Source: an uncultured Anaerolineaceae bacterium (GTDB lineage Bacteria; Chloroflexota; Anaerolineae; Promineifilales; Promineifilaceae). Taken from it: DNA of 5,453 nt. Each line of letters opens with the position of its first letter. The first letter of the stretch is position 1. Where the stretch lies: assembly GCA_937967805.1 (NCBI GenBank), contig CALBTC010000052.1, forward strand, positions 1-5,453, given 5' to 3'. The notes below the pieces were generated by a model. The model was not told the DNA's origin and made no database searches. It worked only from the letters and a program-made list of their open reading frames with translations. Shown piece after piece: positions 1 through 5,453 of the stretch. The translations under genes and the position numbers were made by a program.

Positions 1-225
1 GCCTACGTGGCGGCGAAAGCTGGATTGGAGGCGTTTGTCGCTTCATTGCAAAAAGAGCGGCACGGTAAGAAAATCACGCTCGTGCGCCCCGGTGCCGTAG
101 CCACGCCATTCTGGGACAAGGTGCCACTTAACCTGCCCAAAGACGCCGCCCCGCCGGAAAAAGTCGCCAAACGCATCCTCTCCGCGTATGATGAAGGGCA
201 CAGCGGGCAGTTGGATTTAGTTTAA
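1..225 (+). CDS. Short-chain dehydrogenase/reductase (SDR), C-terminal fragment
   Basis: This is the 3' end of a gene whose start lies left of the window; the open frame runs from base 1 to a TAA stop at 223-225 (74 codons visible). The second to sixth visible residues are Y-V-A-A-K, the catalytic Tyr-x3-Lys of classical SDRs. It is followed by the usual helix (AGLEAFVASL) and by V-R-P-G-A-V-A-T-P-F, the PG turn after strand beta-6 that contacts the nicotinamide. SDRs are soluble NAD(P)(H)-dependent oxidoreductases acting on alcohol or carbonyl groups. The Rossmann glycine motif and catalytic Ser are outside the window, so cofactor preference and substrate cannot be judged. It is the first visible gene of a plus-strand series with an SRPBCC, a DUF1295 and an FAD-oxidoreductase gene. 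The family call is firm; the specific reaction is unknown. Confidence 0.9.
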   Translation, partial: AYVAAKAGLEAFVASLQKERHGKKITLVRPGAVATPFWDKVPLNLPKDAAPPEKVAKRILSAYDEGHSGQLDLV

Positions 226-275
226 GTAACGTAACTGAGTAACTGGGTAATTGGGTAATTGAATTACCCAATTAC
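226..275. repeat. 8-bp tandem units fused to a perfect 14-bp inverted repeat
   Basis: The spacer after the SDR stop holds four head-to-tail 8-bp units: GTAACTGA (231-238), GTAACTGG (239-246), GTAATTGG (247-254) and GTAATTGA (255-262). A partial unit GTAAC precedes them at 226-230. The right half then turns into its own complement: GTAATTGGGTAATT (247-260) and AATTACCCAATTAC (262-275) are exact inverted copies about one central base. As RNA this could fold into a stem of about 10-12 bp with a small AT-rich loop. No T-tract follows, so it does not look like a standard intrinsic terminator. It nearly fills the 64-nt gap before the SRPBCC gene, ending 14 nt before its ATG. Confidence 0.85.
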
Positions 276-289
276 ATTTGAGATAAGCA

Positions 290-784
290 ATGCCAACATT
301 TAATTTCGAATTCACTGTGGATGCACCGGTCGCGGCCGTTGCCAATTTCCACCACGACACCCGCATCCTTAAAAAGCTGTCGCCGCCGCCCATCTTTGTG
401 CAGATTCACCACTTTGAACCGCTGGGCGAAGGCTCCGAGGCCGAATTCACGCTCTGGTTTGGCCCGCTGCCGCTGCGCTGGCTGGCTGTTCATTCCAACG
501 TTTCGGTCAACGGCTTCACTGACACGCAGAAAAAAGGACCGCTCAAGCAATGGCAGCATACGCACCGGTTTACGGCCGTATCTCCCCAAACCACCCAGGT
601 CCACGAGCAGATCGAATACAGCCACAAACCAGGACTGCATGGCCTGTTCACCCGCCTGCTGTTCAACAAAACCGGACTGTACGCCCTGTTCACCGCCCGC
701 AAATGGCTCACCCGCTGGTACGTGCGTCAGCAACAAAGAGAAAAATCTACTTTGCTAACAAAAAACCAAGAATCACCCAACTAG
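290..784 (+). CDS. SRPBCC (START-like / polyketide cyclase-like) family protein
   Basis: A complete 164-residue soluble protein. I recognise the SRPBCC pattern: an opening beta strand plus 'DAPVAAV' (residues 11-17), the FHHDTRILKKLSPPP segment (20-34), a central beta sheet with EAEFTLWFGPLPLRW (50-64), then GFTDTQKKGPLKQWQHTHRF (75-94), and a long C-terminal helix region (about 117-150). The fold makes a deep hydrophobic cavity, used across the superfamily to bind or cyclise lipids, sterols or polyketides; many bacterial members have no assigned ligand. There is no signal peptide or membrane segment. The ATG at 290 has a weak GAG at 280-282 upstream. The last 18 residues (147-164, Q/K/N-rich, from AT-richer DNA) extend beyond the expected fold. 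Neighbouring redox genes suggest it handles a hydrophobic substrate of the same pathway; this is inference. Confidence 0.8.
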   Translation: MPTFNFEFTVDAPVAAVANFHHDTRILKKLSPPPIFVQIHHFEPLGEGSEAEFTLWFGPLPLRWLAVHSNVSVNGFTDTQKKGPLKQWQHTHRFTAVSPQTTQVHEQIEYSHKPGLHGLFTRLLFNKTGLYALFTARKWLTRWYVRQQQREKSTLLTKNQESPN

Positions 785-807
785 CTTTGGTGCCCAGAGG
801 CTCTTTT

Positions 808-823
808 CTCTGCGCCTCCGCGC
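808..823 (+). repeat. Two tandem CTCTGCGC-type octamers
   Basis: Two adjacent 8-bp units, CTCTGCGC (808-815) and CTCCGCGC (816-823), lie in the 60-nt spacer between the SRPBCC and DUF1295 genes. The same unit recurs as three tandem copies at 3163-3186, downstream of the FAD oxidoreductase gene. This points to a dispersed intergenic repeat rather than chance. Confidence 0.6.
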
Positions 824-833
824 CAATCTTTAT

Positions 834-839
834 AAGGAA
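834..839 (+). promoter_or_regulatory. Ribosome binding site of the DUF1295 gene
   Basis: AAGGAA lies 5 nt before the ATG at 845. It supports this start for the DUF1295 gene. Confidence 0.65.
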
Positions 840-844
840 TTATC

Positions 845-1630
845 ATGTCATTTTTAACCATTTGGGGCAGCGGCTTCCTCGTCATCATGGTCGCCATGAC
901 GCTGCTCTGGCTGCTCAGCGTTTACCTGAAAGACGCCAGCATCGTCGATCCGTTTTGGGGCAGTGGCTTTGTTATCCTGGCCTGGTTTTACTTTAGCCAA
1001 ACAGATGCCGGCGCTGACACACGCAAGCTGCTGGTTACCGTCCTGGCCACCATTTGGGGGCTGCGGCTTTCCATTTATCTGCTGTGGCGCAACTGGGGCG
1101 AAGGGGAAGATAAACGGTACCAGCAGTTTCGCCAAAAATATGGGCCGGAACGATACTGGTGGTTTAGCTTTTTCCAGGTCTTCTTGCTGCAAGGGGTGCT
1201 GATGCTGCTGGTCTCTACACCGCTGCTGGGGGCGCAAATCCAGGGCGGCGCACTGAACTGGCTGGATTTTGTGGCCACGGCCGTTTTCCTCATCGGATTT
1301 GCCTTTGAAGCCGGTGGCGATTACCACCTGGCTCGTTTTAAAGCCGATCCGGCCAACAAAGGCAAGCTGCTCACCACCGGCTTCTGGCGCTACACGCGGC
1401 ATCCGAATTATTTTGGCGATTCGGCCGTTTGGTGGAGCTTTGGCCTCTTTTCGCTGGCGGCCGGCTCCATTCTGCCCGCTCTCGGTGCCGTATTGATGAC
1501 CGTTCTCATCATTCGCATCTCTGGGGTGGCCCTGCTGGAAAAAGATTTGAAGAAGAGCAAGCCAGGCTACGAAGAATACGTGGAAAACACGAATGCTTTT
1601 TTCCCCTGGTTCCCAAAAGCAAGTGATTGA
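845..1630 (+). CDS. DUF1295 polytopic membrane protein (steroid 5-alpha-reductase-like)
   Basis: A complete 261-residue integral membrane protein. Hydrophobic segments are visible at about residues 9-28, 40-51, 62-81, 105-125, 139-155 and 195-225. Family signatures include DPFWG (35-39), WGLRLSIYLLWRN (71-83), FEAGGDYHLARFK (154-166), GFWRYTRHPNYFGD (179-192) and the closing GYEEYVENTNAFFPWFPK (241-258). These match DUF1295, which shares the C-terminal RHPxY/GD region with steroid 5-alpha-reductases and isoprenylcysteine methyltransferases, where it binds the NADPH or SAM cofactor. Most DUF1295 proteins are uncharacterised; reduction of a lipid-like enone or alkene is a reasonable inference. 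Start choice rests on the AAGGAA site 5 nt upstream. Its TGA is 4 nt from the next ATG, indicating translational coupling with the FAD oxidoreductase. Confidence 0.9.
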   Translation: MSFLTIWGSGFLVIMVAMTLLWLLSVYLKDASIVDPFWGSGFVILAWFYFSQTDAGADTRKLLVTVLATIWGLRLSIYLLWRNWGEGEDKRYQQFRQKYGPERYWWFSFFQVFLLQGVLMLLVSTPLLGAQIQGGALNWLDFVATAVFLIGFAFEAGGDYHLARFKADPANKGKLLTTGFWRYTRHPNYFGDSAVWWSFGLFSLAAGSILPALGAVLMTVLIIRISGVALLEKDLKKSKPGYEEYVENTNAFFPWFPKASD

Positions 1631-1634
1631 ACTT

Positions 1635-3158
1635 ATGAACACAACACCACACACCCTCATCATCGGCGCAGGCATTGGCGGATTGACCACCGGGGCCCTG
1701 CTGCTCAAAGCCGGACATCAAGTCACCGTTTTGGAAGCGCATGTGTATCCCGGCGGCAGCGCCGGCACCTTTTACCACAAGAAGTACCGCTTTGATGCCG
1801 GGGCGACGCTGGCCGGTGGCTTTGCGCCCGGTGGTCCGCACGCCCGCGTGGCGGAGGCGCTGGGGCTAACCTGGCCAGTGCATCCGGTTGATCCGGCGTG
1901 GGTGGTGCATTTGCCAGACGGCCGTACCGTCACCCAATGGACCGATCATGCGCAGTGGCAGGCCGAACGTCAAGATGCCTTCCCCGGCACCGAGCCGTTC
2001 TGGCAAAAGCTGGAGTTGCTGGCCGGCATTGCCTGGGACGTGTCGTCACGGCCGTTTCCCTGGCCACCAGAATCGCTACACGACGTTTACACACTGGCCC
2101 GCGCCGTGCGACCGTCAACCCTGCGTGCTCTGCCCTACCTGCTGCGCACCGTCGGCAGCCTGGCCCCGGACGGCGATCCGATGGTTCGCGCCTTTTTGGA
2201 TGCCCAACTGCTGATCTCGGCCCAAACCACCAGTCAGCAGGCCAACGCCCTCTATGGCAGCGCCGCGCTGGACCTACCCCGCCGCGGCGTCAACCACGTG
2301 AAGGGTGGTATTGGCGCACTGGCCGATACGTTGGTGAACTGGATTCGGCAAAACGGCGGGGATGTGCTGTTTCGCCAGCAGGTGACGCAAATCGAGATGG
2401 AAAACGGCCGTGCCGCTGCCGTTCACACCAACAAAGGCCTCCATTTGGAAGCAGACAACATCGTGGCCAATCTCACTCCCTGGGCGCTGCGCGACTTGCT
2501 GGGCGAAGACGCCCCGCCGCAGCTGGCCCGCGAAGTGCGCCGGCGCGAAGCCACCTGGGGCGCCTTTACGCTTTACCTGGGGGTTGATGCCGCCAGGCTG
2601 CCCCAAACCAACGCGGGGCACCATCAGGTGATTGTGGATGAAAAACGGCCGTTGGGTGAAGGCAATTCCGTTTTTATTTCCATGTCTGACCCCGCAGACG
2701 CCAGCCGCGCGCCGGCGGGCCACCGTGCCCTGACGCTTTCTACCCACACGGAGATTTTCCCCTGGTGGCAACTGCGGCACGGTGACAAGGCCGCCTACCA
2801 CACCCGCCGTAACGAATACACAGAACGCCTGCTCAACGCGGCCGAATTCGCCCTGCCCGGCCTGCGCTCGGCCGTTGAACTCATGCTGCCCGGTACCCCG
2901 GTGACGTTTGAATTTTATACAAGACGGCCGTCCGGCATGGTCGGCGGTTTTCCGCAAAAATCACTCTTGCAGGCGCGCGGACCATCCACCGGCATCGAAA
3001 ACGTGTGGCTGGTCGGCGATTCGATCTTCCCCGGCCAATCCACCGCCGGCGTGACTTTGGGCGGCCTGCGCGTGGCCAATCTGGTGCAAAGGATGAGCCG
3101 GGCGGGACGGCCGTTCCGCCTGTGGCAGCCCAATCAAACCCAACCCGACACCGCCTGA
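1635..3158 (+). CDS. FAD-dependent phytoene desaturase-family oxidoreductase (CrtI/CrtD-like)
   Basis: A complete 507-residue flavoprotein. The N-terminus holds the dinucleotide-binding fold: LIIGAGIGGLTTG (8-20, GxGxxG at 11-16), the acidic ribose-binding E34 and the PGGSAGTF loop (39-46). The middle contains LDLPRRGVNHVKGGIGALAD (about 212-231), typical of carotenoid desaturases and isomerases. The C-terminus has WLVGDSIFPGQSTAGVTLGGLRVANL, with GDS at 461-463, the second FAD-binding motif. The overall pattern most resembles C-3',4' desaturase CrtD and relatives, which dehydrogenate or isomerise polyenes at the membrane. No other carotenoid gene is in view, so a different isoprenoid or lipid substrate is possible. 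I chose ATG 1635 because the FAD fold begins 8 residues later and the gap to the DUF1295 stop is 4 nt. An in-frame ATG at 1593 would add 14 unrelated residues. No clear Shine-Dalgarno is present, consistent with reinitiation after DUF1295. Confidence 0.85.
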   Translation: MNTTPHTLIIGAGIGGLTTGALLLKAGHQVTVLEAHVYPGGSAGTFYHKKYRFDAGATLAGGFAPGGPHARVAEALGLTWPVHPVDPAWVVHLPDGRTVTQWTDHAQWQAERQDAFPGTEPFWQKLELLAGIAWDVSSRPFPWPPESLHDVYTLARAVRPSTLRALPYLLRTVGSLAPDGDPMVRAFLDAQLLISAQTTSQQANALYGSAALDLPRRGVNHVKGGIGALADTLVNWIRQNGGDVLFRQQVTQIEMENGRAAAVHTNKGLHLEADNIVANLTPWALRDLLGEDAPPQLAREVRRREATWGAFTLYLGVDAARLPQTNAGHHQVIVDEKRPLGEGNSVFISMSDPADASRAPAGHRALTLSTHTEIFPWWQLRHGDKAAYHTRRNEYTERLLNAAEFALPGLRSAVELMLPGTPVTFEFYTRRPSGMVGGFPQKSLLQARGPSTGIENVWLVGDSIFPGQSTAGVTLGGLRVANLVQRMSRAGRPFRLWQPNQTQPDTA

Positions 3159-3162
3159 AATT

Positions 3163-3186
3163 CTCTGCGCCTCTGTATCTCTGCGC
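3163..3186 (+). repeat. Three tandem CTCTGCGC-type octamers
   Basis: CTCTGCGC (3163-3170), CTCTGTAT (3171-3178) and CTCTGCGC (3179-3186) start 4 nt after the FAD oxidoreductase stop codon. They share the unit found at 808-823. The array is not an inverted repeat and is not followed by a T-tract, so a terminator role is not apparent. Confidence 0.65.
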
Positions 3187-3249
3187 TAAAACAGGAGAAA
3201 CACAAGCAAGTCGCTGGGGCGAAGCCCTCCCCGAAAATTCATAAAATCC

Positions 3250-3278
3250 TTGACAACCCCGCTATTTCTTCATATCAT
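3250..3278 (+). promoter_or_regulatory. Sigma-70-type promoter of the M3 peptidase gene
   Basis: A perfect -35 hexamer TTGACA (3250-3255) and a -10 hexamer TATCAT (3273-3278, five of six matches to TATAAT) are separated by the optimal 17 nt. Transcription would start near 3285 and give a leader of about 68 nt before the ATG at 3353. The position, in the largest spacer of the window and directly upstream of the peptidase gene, supports the call. It implies this gene is transcribed independently of the upstream operon. Confidence 0.7.
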
Positions 3279-3284
3279 CCCCAT

Positions 3285-3304
3285 CATTTGAATTTATTTA
3301 AATG
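3285..3304. promoter_or_regulatory. AT-rich near-palindrome at the predicted start site (possible operator)
   Basis: CATTTGAAT (3285-3293) and ATTTAAATG (3296-3304) are inverted copies with a single mismatch, separated by TT. The element begins 7 nt after the -10 hexamer, so it covers the expected start and first transcribed bases. That is a typical place for a repressor dimer. No regulator gene is nearby, and AT-rich DNA produces such symmetry by chance fairly easily, so the role is tentative. Confidence 0.35.
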
Positions 3305-3343
3305 GTTGATTACAGTTAAACGTCCGGAATCGATAAGCCGTTT

Positions 3344-3349
3344 GGAGGT
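3344..3349 (+). promoter_or_regulatory. Strong ribosome binding site of the M3 peptidase gene
   Basis: GGAGGT at 3344-3349 is a near-perfect Shine-Dalgarno sequence. Its GGAGG core ends 4 nt before the ATG at 3353, which fixes the peptidase start. Confidence 0.85.
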
Positions 3350-3352
3350 ACT

Positions 3353-5065
3353 ATGTTTGACCAATTGCCCACTGATATCGACGCGTTCAAAAGCTGGAAC
3401 TGGGAACAAATAGCGCCATTTTATGCAGATTTGCAGAAACGGCCGTTAACCCAGGAAACAATCCGCCAATGGTTGGCCGACTGGAGCCGGCTCGGTGAAC
3501 TGCTGACCGAAAAAGCCGCCCGGCTGCGCGTGGCCACCACCCAAGACACCAACGATGCCACCGCCGAAGCCGCCATGAACCAGTATCTTGATGAAATCTA
3601 TCCTCACGTGGAAGTTGCCGAAAACAAGCTGGAAGCCCGCCTGTTGGCCAGTGGGCTGAAACCAGAGGGTCTGGAAATTCCGCTGCGCAACATGAAGGTC
3701 GATGCTGAGCTGTTCACCGAGGCAAACATCCCGCTTCTTAGCGAGCAAGTGAAGCAAGGCCAGGTTTATAATCGGATCATCGGCACACAGACGGTGGAGT
3801 GGGAAGGTGAAGAAGTTACTCTGACGCAGCTGGCAACGAAACTGGAAGATCCGGACCGCGAGTTGCGTGAGCGCGGCTGGCGGCTCATGGCCGAACGCCG
3901 TCTGGAAGACCGGGAGGCACTGAATGAGCTGTGGGCCGAACTGCTGCCCCAGAGGCAGCAAATTGCCCAAAACGCCGGTTTTCCTAACTTTCGTGCCTAC
4001 ACCTGGCAGCAAAAGAAGCGATTTGACTACACGCCGGACGATGCTGCCACTTTCCACCAAGCCATTGCCGACGTTGTCGTACCCGCCGCCGACAAAGTGT
4101 ATGCTCGCTACCGGCGAAAGTTGAGCGTAGAGTCGCTGCGCCCCTGGGATGTGCGCGCCGACGTGTTTCCGTTTGAGCTGCCGGTGGTACGGCCGTTTAC
4201 CAACACCGCTGAACTCGCCCAAACCGCCGCCACTATATTCCACCAGGTAGACCCGGTTCTGGGAAGCTACTTCGACACCATGCGCCAGGAATCACTGCTG
4301 GACATGCCCAACCGCAAGGGCAAAGCGCCCGGTGCCTACTGCGCCAACTACCCGGCTTCGCAACGGCCGTTTATTTTCATGAACAGCACCGGCACCGGAG
4401 CCGACATCCGCACCCTGTTCCACGAAGCGGGCCACGCTTTCCACAACTTCGAGCGCAACAAGCTGGCTTACCAGCCGCAAAAAGCCTCCCCCATGGAATT
4501 TAATGAAGTGGCCTCAATGGCTATGGAACTGCTTACCGCCCCCTACATCACCAAAGACAAGAACGGATTTTTTACAGAAGAAGAAGCCGCCGGCTGGTTT
4601 GTTGGCCATCTGGAAAAAATCATCCTCTTCTGGCCGTACATGGCCGTGGTCGACGCCTTCCAGCATTGGGCTTACCTGCACATTGATGAAGCGGTAGATG
4701 CCGCCAAATGCGACGCCAAGTGGCAGGAACTGTGGCAAATTTACCTGCCGCAGATTGATTTCAGCGGTTTTGAAGATGTGTTGGTCACTGGCTGGCACCG
4801 TAAGCAGCACATTTTCCGCGCCCCGTTTTACTACATTGAGTACGGCCTGGCCCAGCTGGGCGCGCTGCAAATCTGGCGCACCGCCATGCAGAATCAGGCC
4901 CAGGCGGTGCAAGATTACCGGCGGGCTCTGGCGTTGGGCGGCACGAAACCGCTGCCGGCTCTATATCAGACCGCCAATGTCCAGTTTGCCTTTGACCACA
5001 GCATGGTCGGCCAGATGATTGACCTGCTGGAAACCGAGATCGAAAAACGGCTGGCATTGGTGTAA
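3353..5065 (+). CDS. M3-family zinc oligoendopeptidase
   Basis: A complete 570-residue metallopeptidase, a normal length for bacterial M3 oligoendopeptidases (PepF and relatives). The zinc site is TLFHEAGHAFHNFE: H357 and H361 are metal ligands and E358 is the catalytic base. The third ligand is probably E385 in EFNEVASMAMELL (382-394). Near the C-terminus, HIFRAPFYYIEYGLAQLGAL (from H486) carries the conserved His and Tyr residues that line the substrate cleft and stabilise the transition state. The HEAGHAFH and MEFNEVASMAMELL wording resembles the M3 subgroup distinct from classical PepF, so I give no symbol. No signal peptide is present; it should be cytoplasmic and cleave short peptides during peptide turnover. 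It has its own promoter (3250-3278) and a GGAGGT ribosome site, and it converges with the methyltransferase gene to its right. No key residue is missing. Confidence 0.95.
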   Translation: MFDQLPTDIDAFKSWNWEQIAPFYADLQKRPLTQETIRQWLADWSRLGELLTEKAARLRVATTQDTNDATAEAAMNQYLDEIYPHVEVAENKLEARLLASGLKPEGLEIPLRNMKVDAELFTEANIPLLSEQVKQGQVYNRIIGTQTVEWEGEEVTLTQLATKLEDPDRELRERGWRLMAERRLEDREALNELWAELLPQRQQIAQNAGFPNFRAYTWQQKKRFDYTPDDAATFHQAIADVVVPAADKVYARYRRKLSVESLRPWDVRADVFPFELPVVRPFTNTAELAQTAATIFHQVDPVLGSYFDTMRQESLLDMPNRKGKAPGAYCANYPASQRPFIFMNSTGTGADIRTLFHEAGHAFHNFERNKLAYQPQKASPMEFNEVASMAMELLTAPYITKDKNGFFTEEEAAGWFVGHLEKIILFWPYMAVVDAFQHWAYLHIDEAVDAAKCDAKWQELWQIYLPQIDFSGFEDVLVTGWHRKQHIFRAPFYYIEYGLAQLGALQIWRTAMQNQAQAVQDYRRALALGGTKPLPALYQTANVQFAFDHSMVGQMIDLLETEIEKRLALV

Positions 5066-5117
5066 TTTTTATAAGGTAACAGTCACCTGGGCCAACTGTC
5101 AATTCCAAAAACAGACT

Positions 5118-5453
5118 CTATTGGGCTACCGCAAAGAGGCACTTCAAATAAGCGCCTTCGGCAAAGGTGATGGGATGATCCAGGGCGTGGCCGGTGCGCT
5201 CGATTTCTTGCAACGGCCGTCCCACCCCCGCCGCCGTTTTATGCACCAGCACAAAAAATGCCTCGGCACTCACCCGGCTGGAGCAGGACGACATCACCAA
5301 GATTCCCCCCGGCCGCAACAAATGAAGGCCCAGGCGCACGAGACGGCCGTATGCCGTCAACGCCCGCTCCATCTCCTCTTTGCGCTTGGCAAAGGCTGGC
5401 GGATCGATGATCACCATCTCAAAGCGGCGGCGGTTGGCGATGAGCTGCTTCAT
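5118..5453 (-). CDS. rlmI: RlmI-type class I SAM-dependent rRNA (cytosine-5) methyltransferase, C-terminal part
   Basis: A minus-strand gene whose stop (TAG) is at 5118-5120 and whose reading frame continues off the right edge; the ATG at the edge is most likely internal. The visible 111 residues cover the end of the Rossmann-like methyltransferase domain. They include FEMVIIDPPAFAKRK (motif IV, DPPAF), LLRPGGILVMSSCSS (SCS cysteine motif as in RlmI) and the terminal segment TGHALDHPITFAEGAYLKCLFAV. This closely parallels the C-terminus of E. coli RlmI (DHPV...EGLYLKGF), which makes m5C1962 in 23S rRNA using SAM. The PUA domain and SAM-binding glycine motif of the family would lie beyond the window. 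It converges with the M3 peptidase across a 52-nt spacer. The RlmI/RlmK-type family assignment is strong; the exact target base is inferred. Confidence 0.88.
   Translation of the reverse strand: MKQLIANRRRFEMVIIDPPAFAKRKEEMERALTAYGRLVRLGLHLLRPGGILVMSSCSSRVSAEAFFVLVHKTAAGVGRPLQEIERTGHALDHPITFAEGAYLKCLFAVAQ

Larger units (their letters stand above)
572..5350. repeat. Dispersed palindromic octamer ACGGCCGT, 13 copies
   Basis: Exact copies start at 572, 1277, 1918, 2048, 2404, 2645, 2924, 3107, 3439, 4189, 4363, 5213 and 5343. The core CGGCCG occurs 19 times in total. Three more copies keep the 3' T (332, 1421, 2868) and three have other flanks (1457, 2838, 5309). All 13 octamers lie inside genes: one in SRPBCC, one in DUF1295, six in the FAD oxidoreductase, three in the peptidase and two in the methyltransferase. 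They fall in all three codon frames: Arg-Pro eight times, Gly-Arg three times, Thr-Ala-Val twice. The excess therefore acts on DNA rather than on one protein motif. The pattern resembles HIP1 of cyanobacteria; the function is unknown. Confidence 0.8.

Noticed and set aside
247..275. Reading the 14-bp inverted repeat as an intrinsic terminator after the SDR gene.
   Set aside because: The stem is AT-rich and the following bases (ATTTGAGATAAG) contain no T-tract.
1593..1634. An earlier in-frame ATG that would lengthen the FAD oxidoreductase by 14 residues.
   Set aside because: It would overlap the end of the DUF1295 gene by 38 nt, has no better ribosome site, and the extra residues do not belong to the FAD fold, which starts naturally just after ATG 1635.
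854..1708. A long minus-strand open frame (284 codons) opposite the DUF1295 gene.
   Set aside because: It lies antisense to a gene with clear family motifs, its translation is low-complexity (Q, P, G, N-rich) and matches nothing I recognise. It is a shadow of the real gene's codon bias.
2274..2957. A minus-strand open frame (227 codons) opposite the FAD oxidoreductase.
   Set aside because: It is antisense to a well-supported flavoprotein and shows no family motif.
3217..3232. A GGGC-GAA-GCCC hairpin downstream of the FAD oxidoreductase, considered as the operon terminator.
   Set aside because: The stem is only 4 bp with a 3-nt loop and is followed by C-rich then A-rich sequence, not T. It is too weak to call.
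3446..4243. A minus-strand open frame (265 codons) opposite the M3 peptidase.
   Set aside because: It is antisense to a gene with a complete zinc site and shows no coherent domain.
5079..5099. ACAGT...ACTGT inverted repeat in the convergent spacer, considered as a bidirectional terminator.
   Set aside because: The stem is 5 bp with an 11-nt loop and no T-tract directly follows on the plus strand.
1..5453. Search by eye for mobile elements, CRISPR arrays, toxin-antitoxin pairs, tRNAs or an embedded defence system.
   Set aside because: Every substantial open stretch is accounted for by housekeeping or metabolic genes. The only repeats are short octamer arrays and the dispersed ACGGCCGT palindrome, without spacers, flanking target duplications or transposase genes.

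Overview
The window looks like ordinary chromosomal DNA from a moderately GC-rich bacterium. It is densely coding, with short spacers and clean Shine-Dalgarno sites. The protein types (a CrtD/CrtI-like FAD desaturase, a DUF1295 membrane protein, an SRPBCC protein, an M3 oligoendopeptidase with a HEAGHAFH site) and the octamer-repeat spacers would fit Chloroflexota (Anaerolineae-like lineages). That assignment is an inference from impression, not from a marker gene. No phage, transposase, CRISPR array, tRNA or rRNA is visible.

Layout: positions 1-3158 carry four consecutive plus-strand genes. They are the 3' end of a short-chain dehydrogenase (SDR), an SRPBCC/START-like small-ligand-binding protein, a DUF1295 polytopic membrane protein related to steroid 5-alpha-reductases, and a phytoene-desaturase-family FAD oxidoreductase that begins 4 nt after the DUF1295 stop. 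Gaps are 64, 60 and 4 nt, so they probably form one operon. Its likely theme is redox modification of a hydrophobic lipid or isoprenoid; the substrate cannot be read from the sequence. A 194-nt spacer (3159-3352) follows, with octamer repeats, a near-consensus sigma-70 promoter (TTGACA-17-TATCAT), an AT-rich near-palindrome around the expected transcription start, and a strong GGAGGT ribosome site. These serve a complete M3-family oligoendopeptidase (3353-5065). A convergent minus-strand gene, the C-terminal part of an RlmI-type rRNA cytosine methyltransferase, runs off the right edge.

The most unusual signal is at the nucleotide level. The palindromic octamer ACGGCCGT occurs 13 times in 5.45 kb, in all five genes except the SDR fragment and in all three codon frames. 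This resembles the HIP1 palindrome of cyanobacteria but has a different sequence. Separately, intergenic spacers in the upstream operon and after it contain short arrays with an 8-bp period (GTAACTGG/GTAATTGG type and CTCTGCGC type). No new defence or mobile system is evident.
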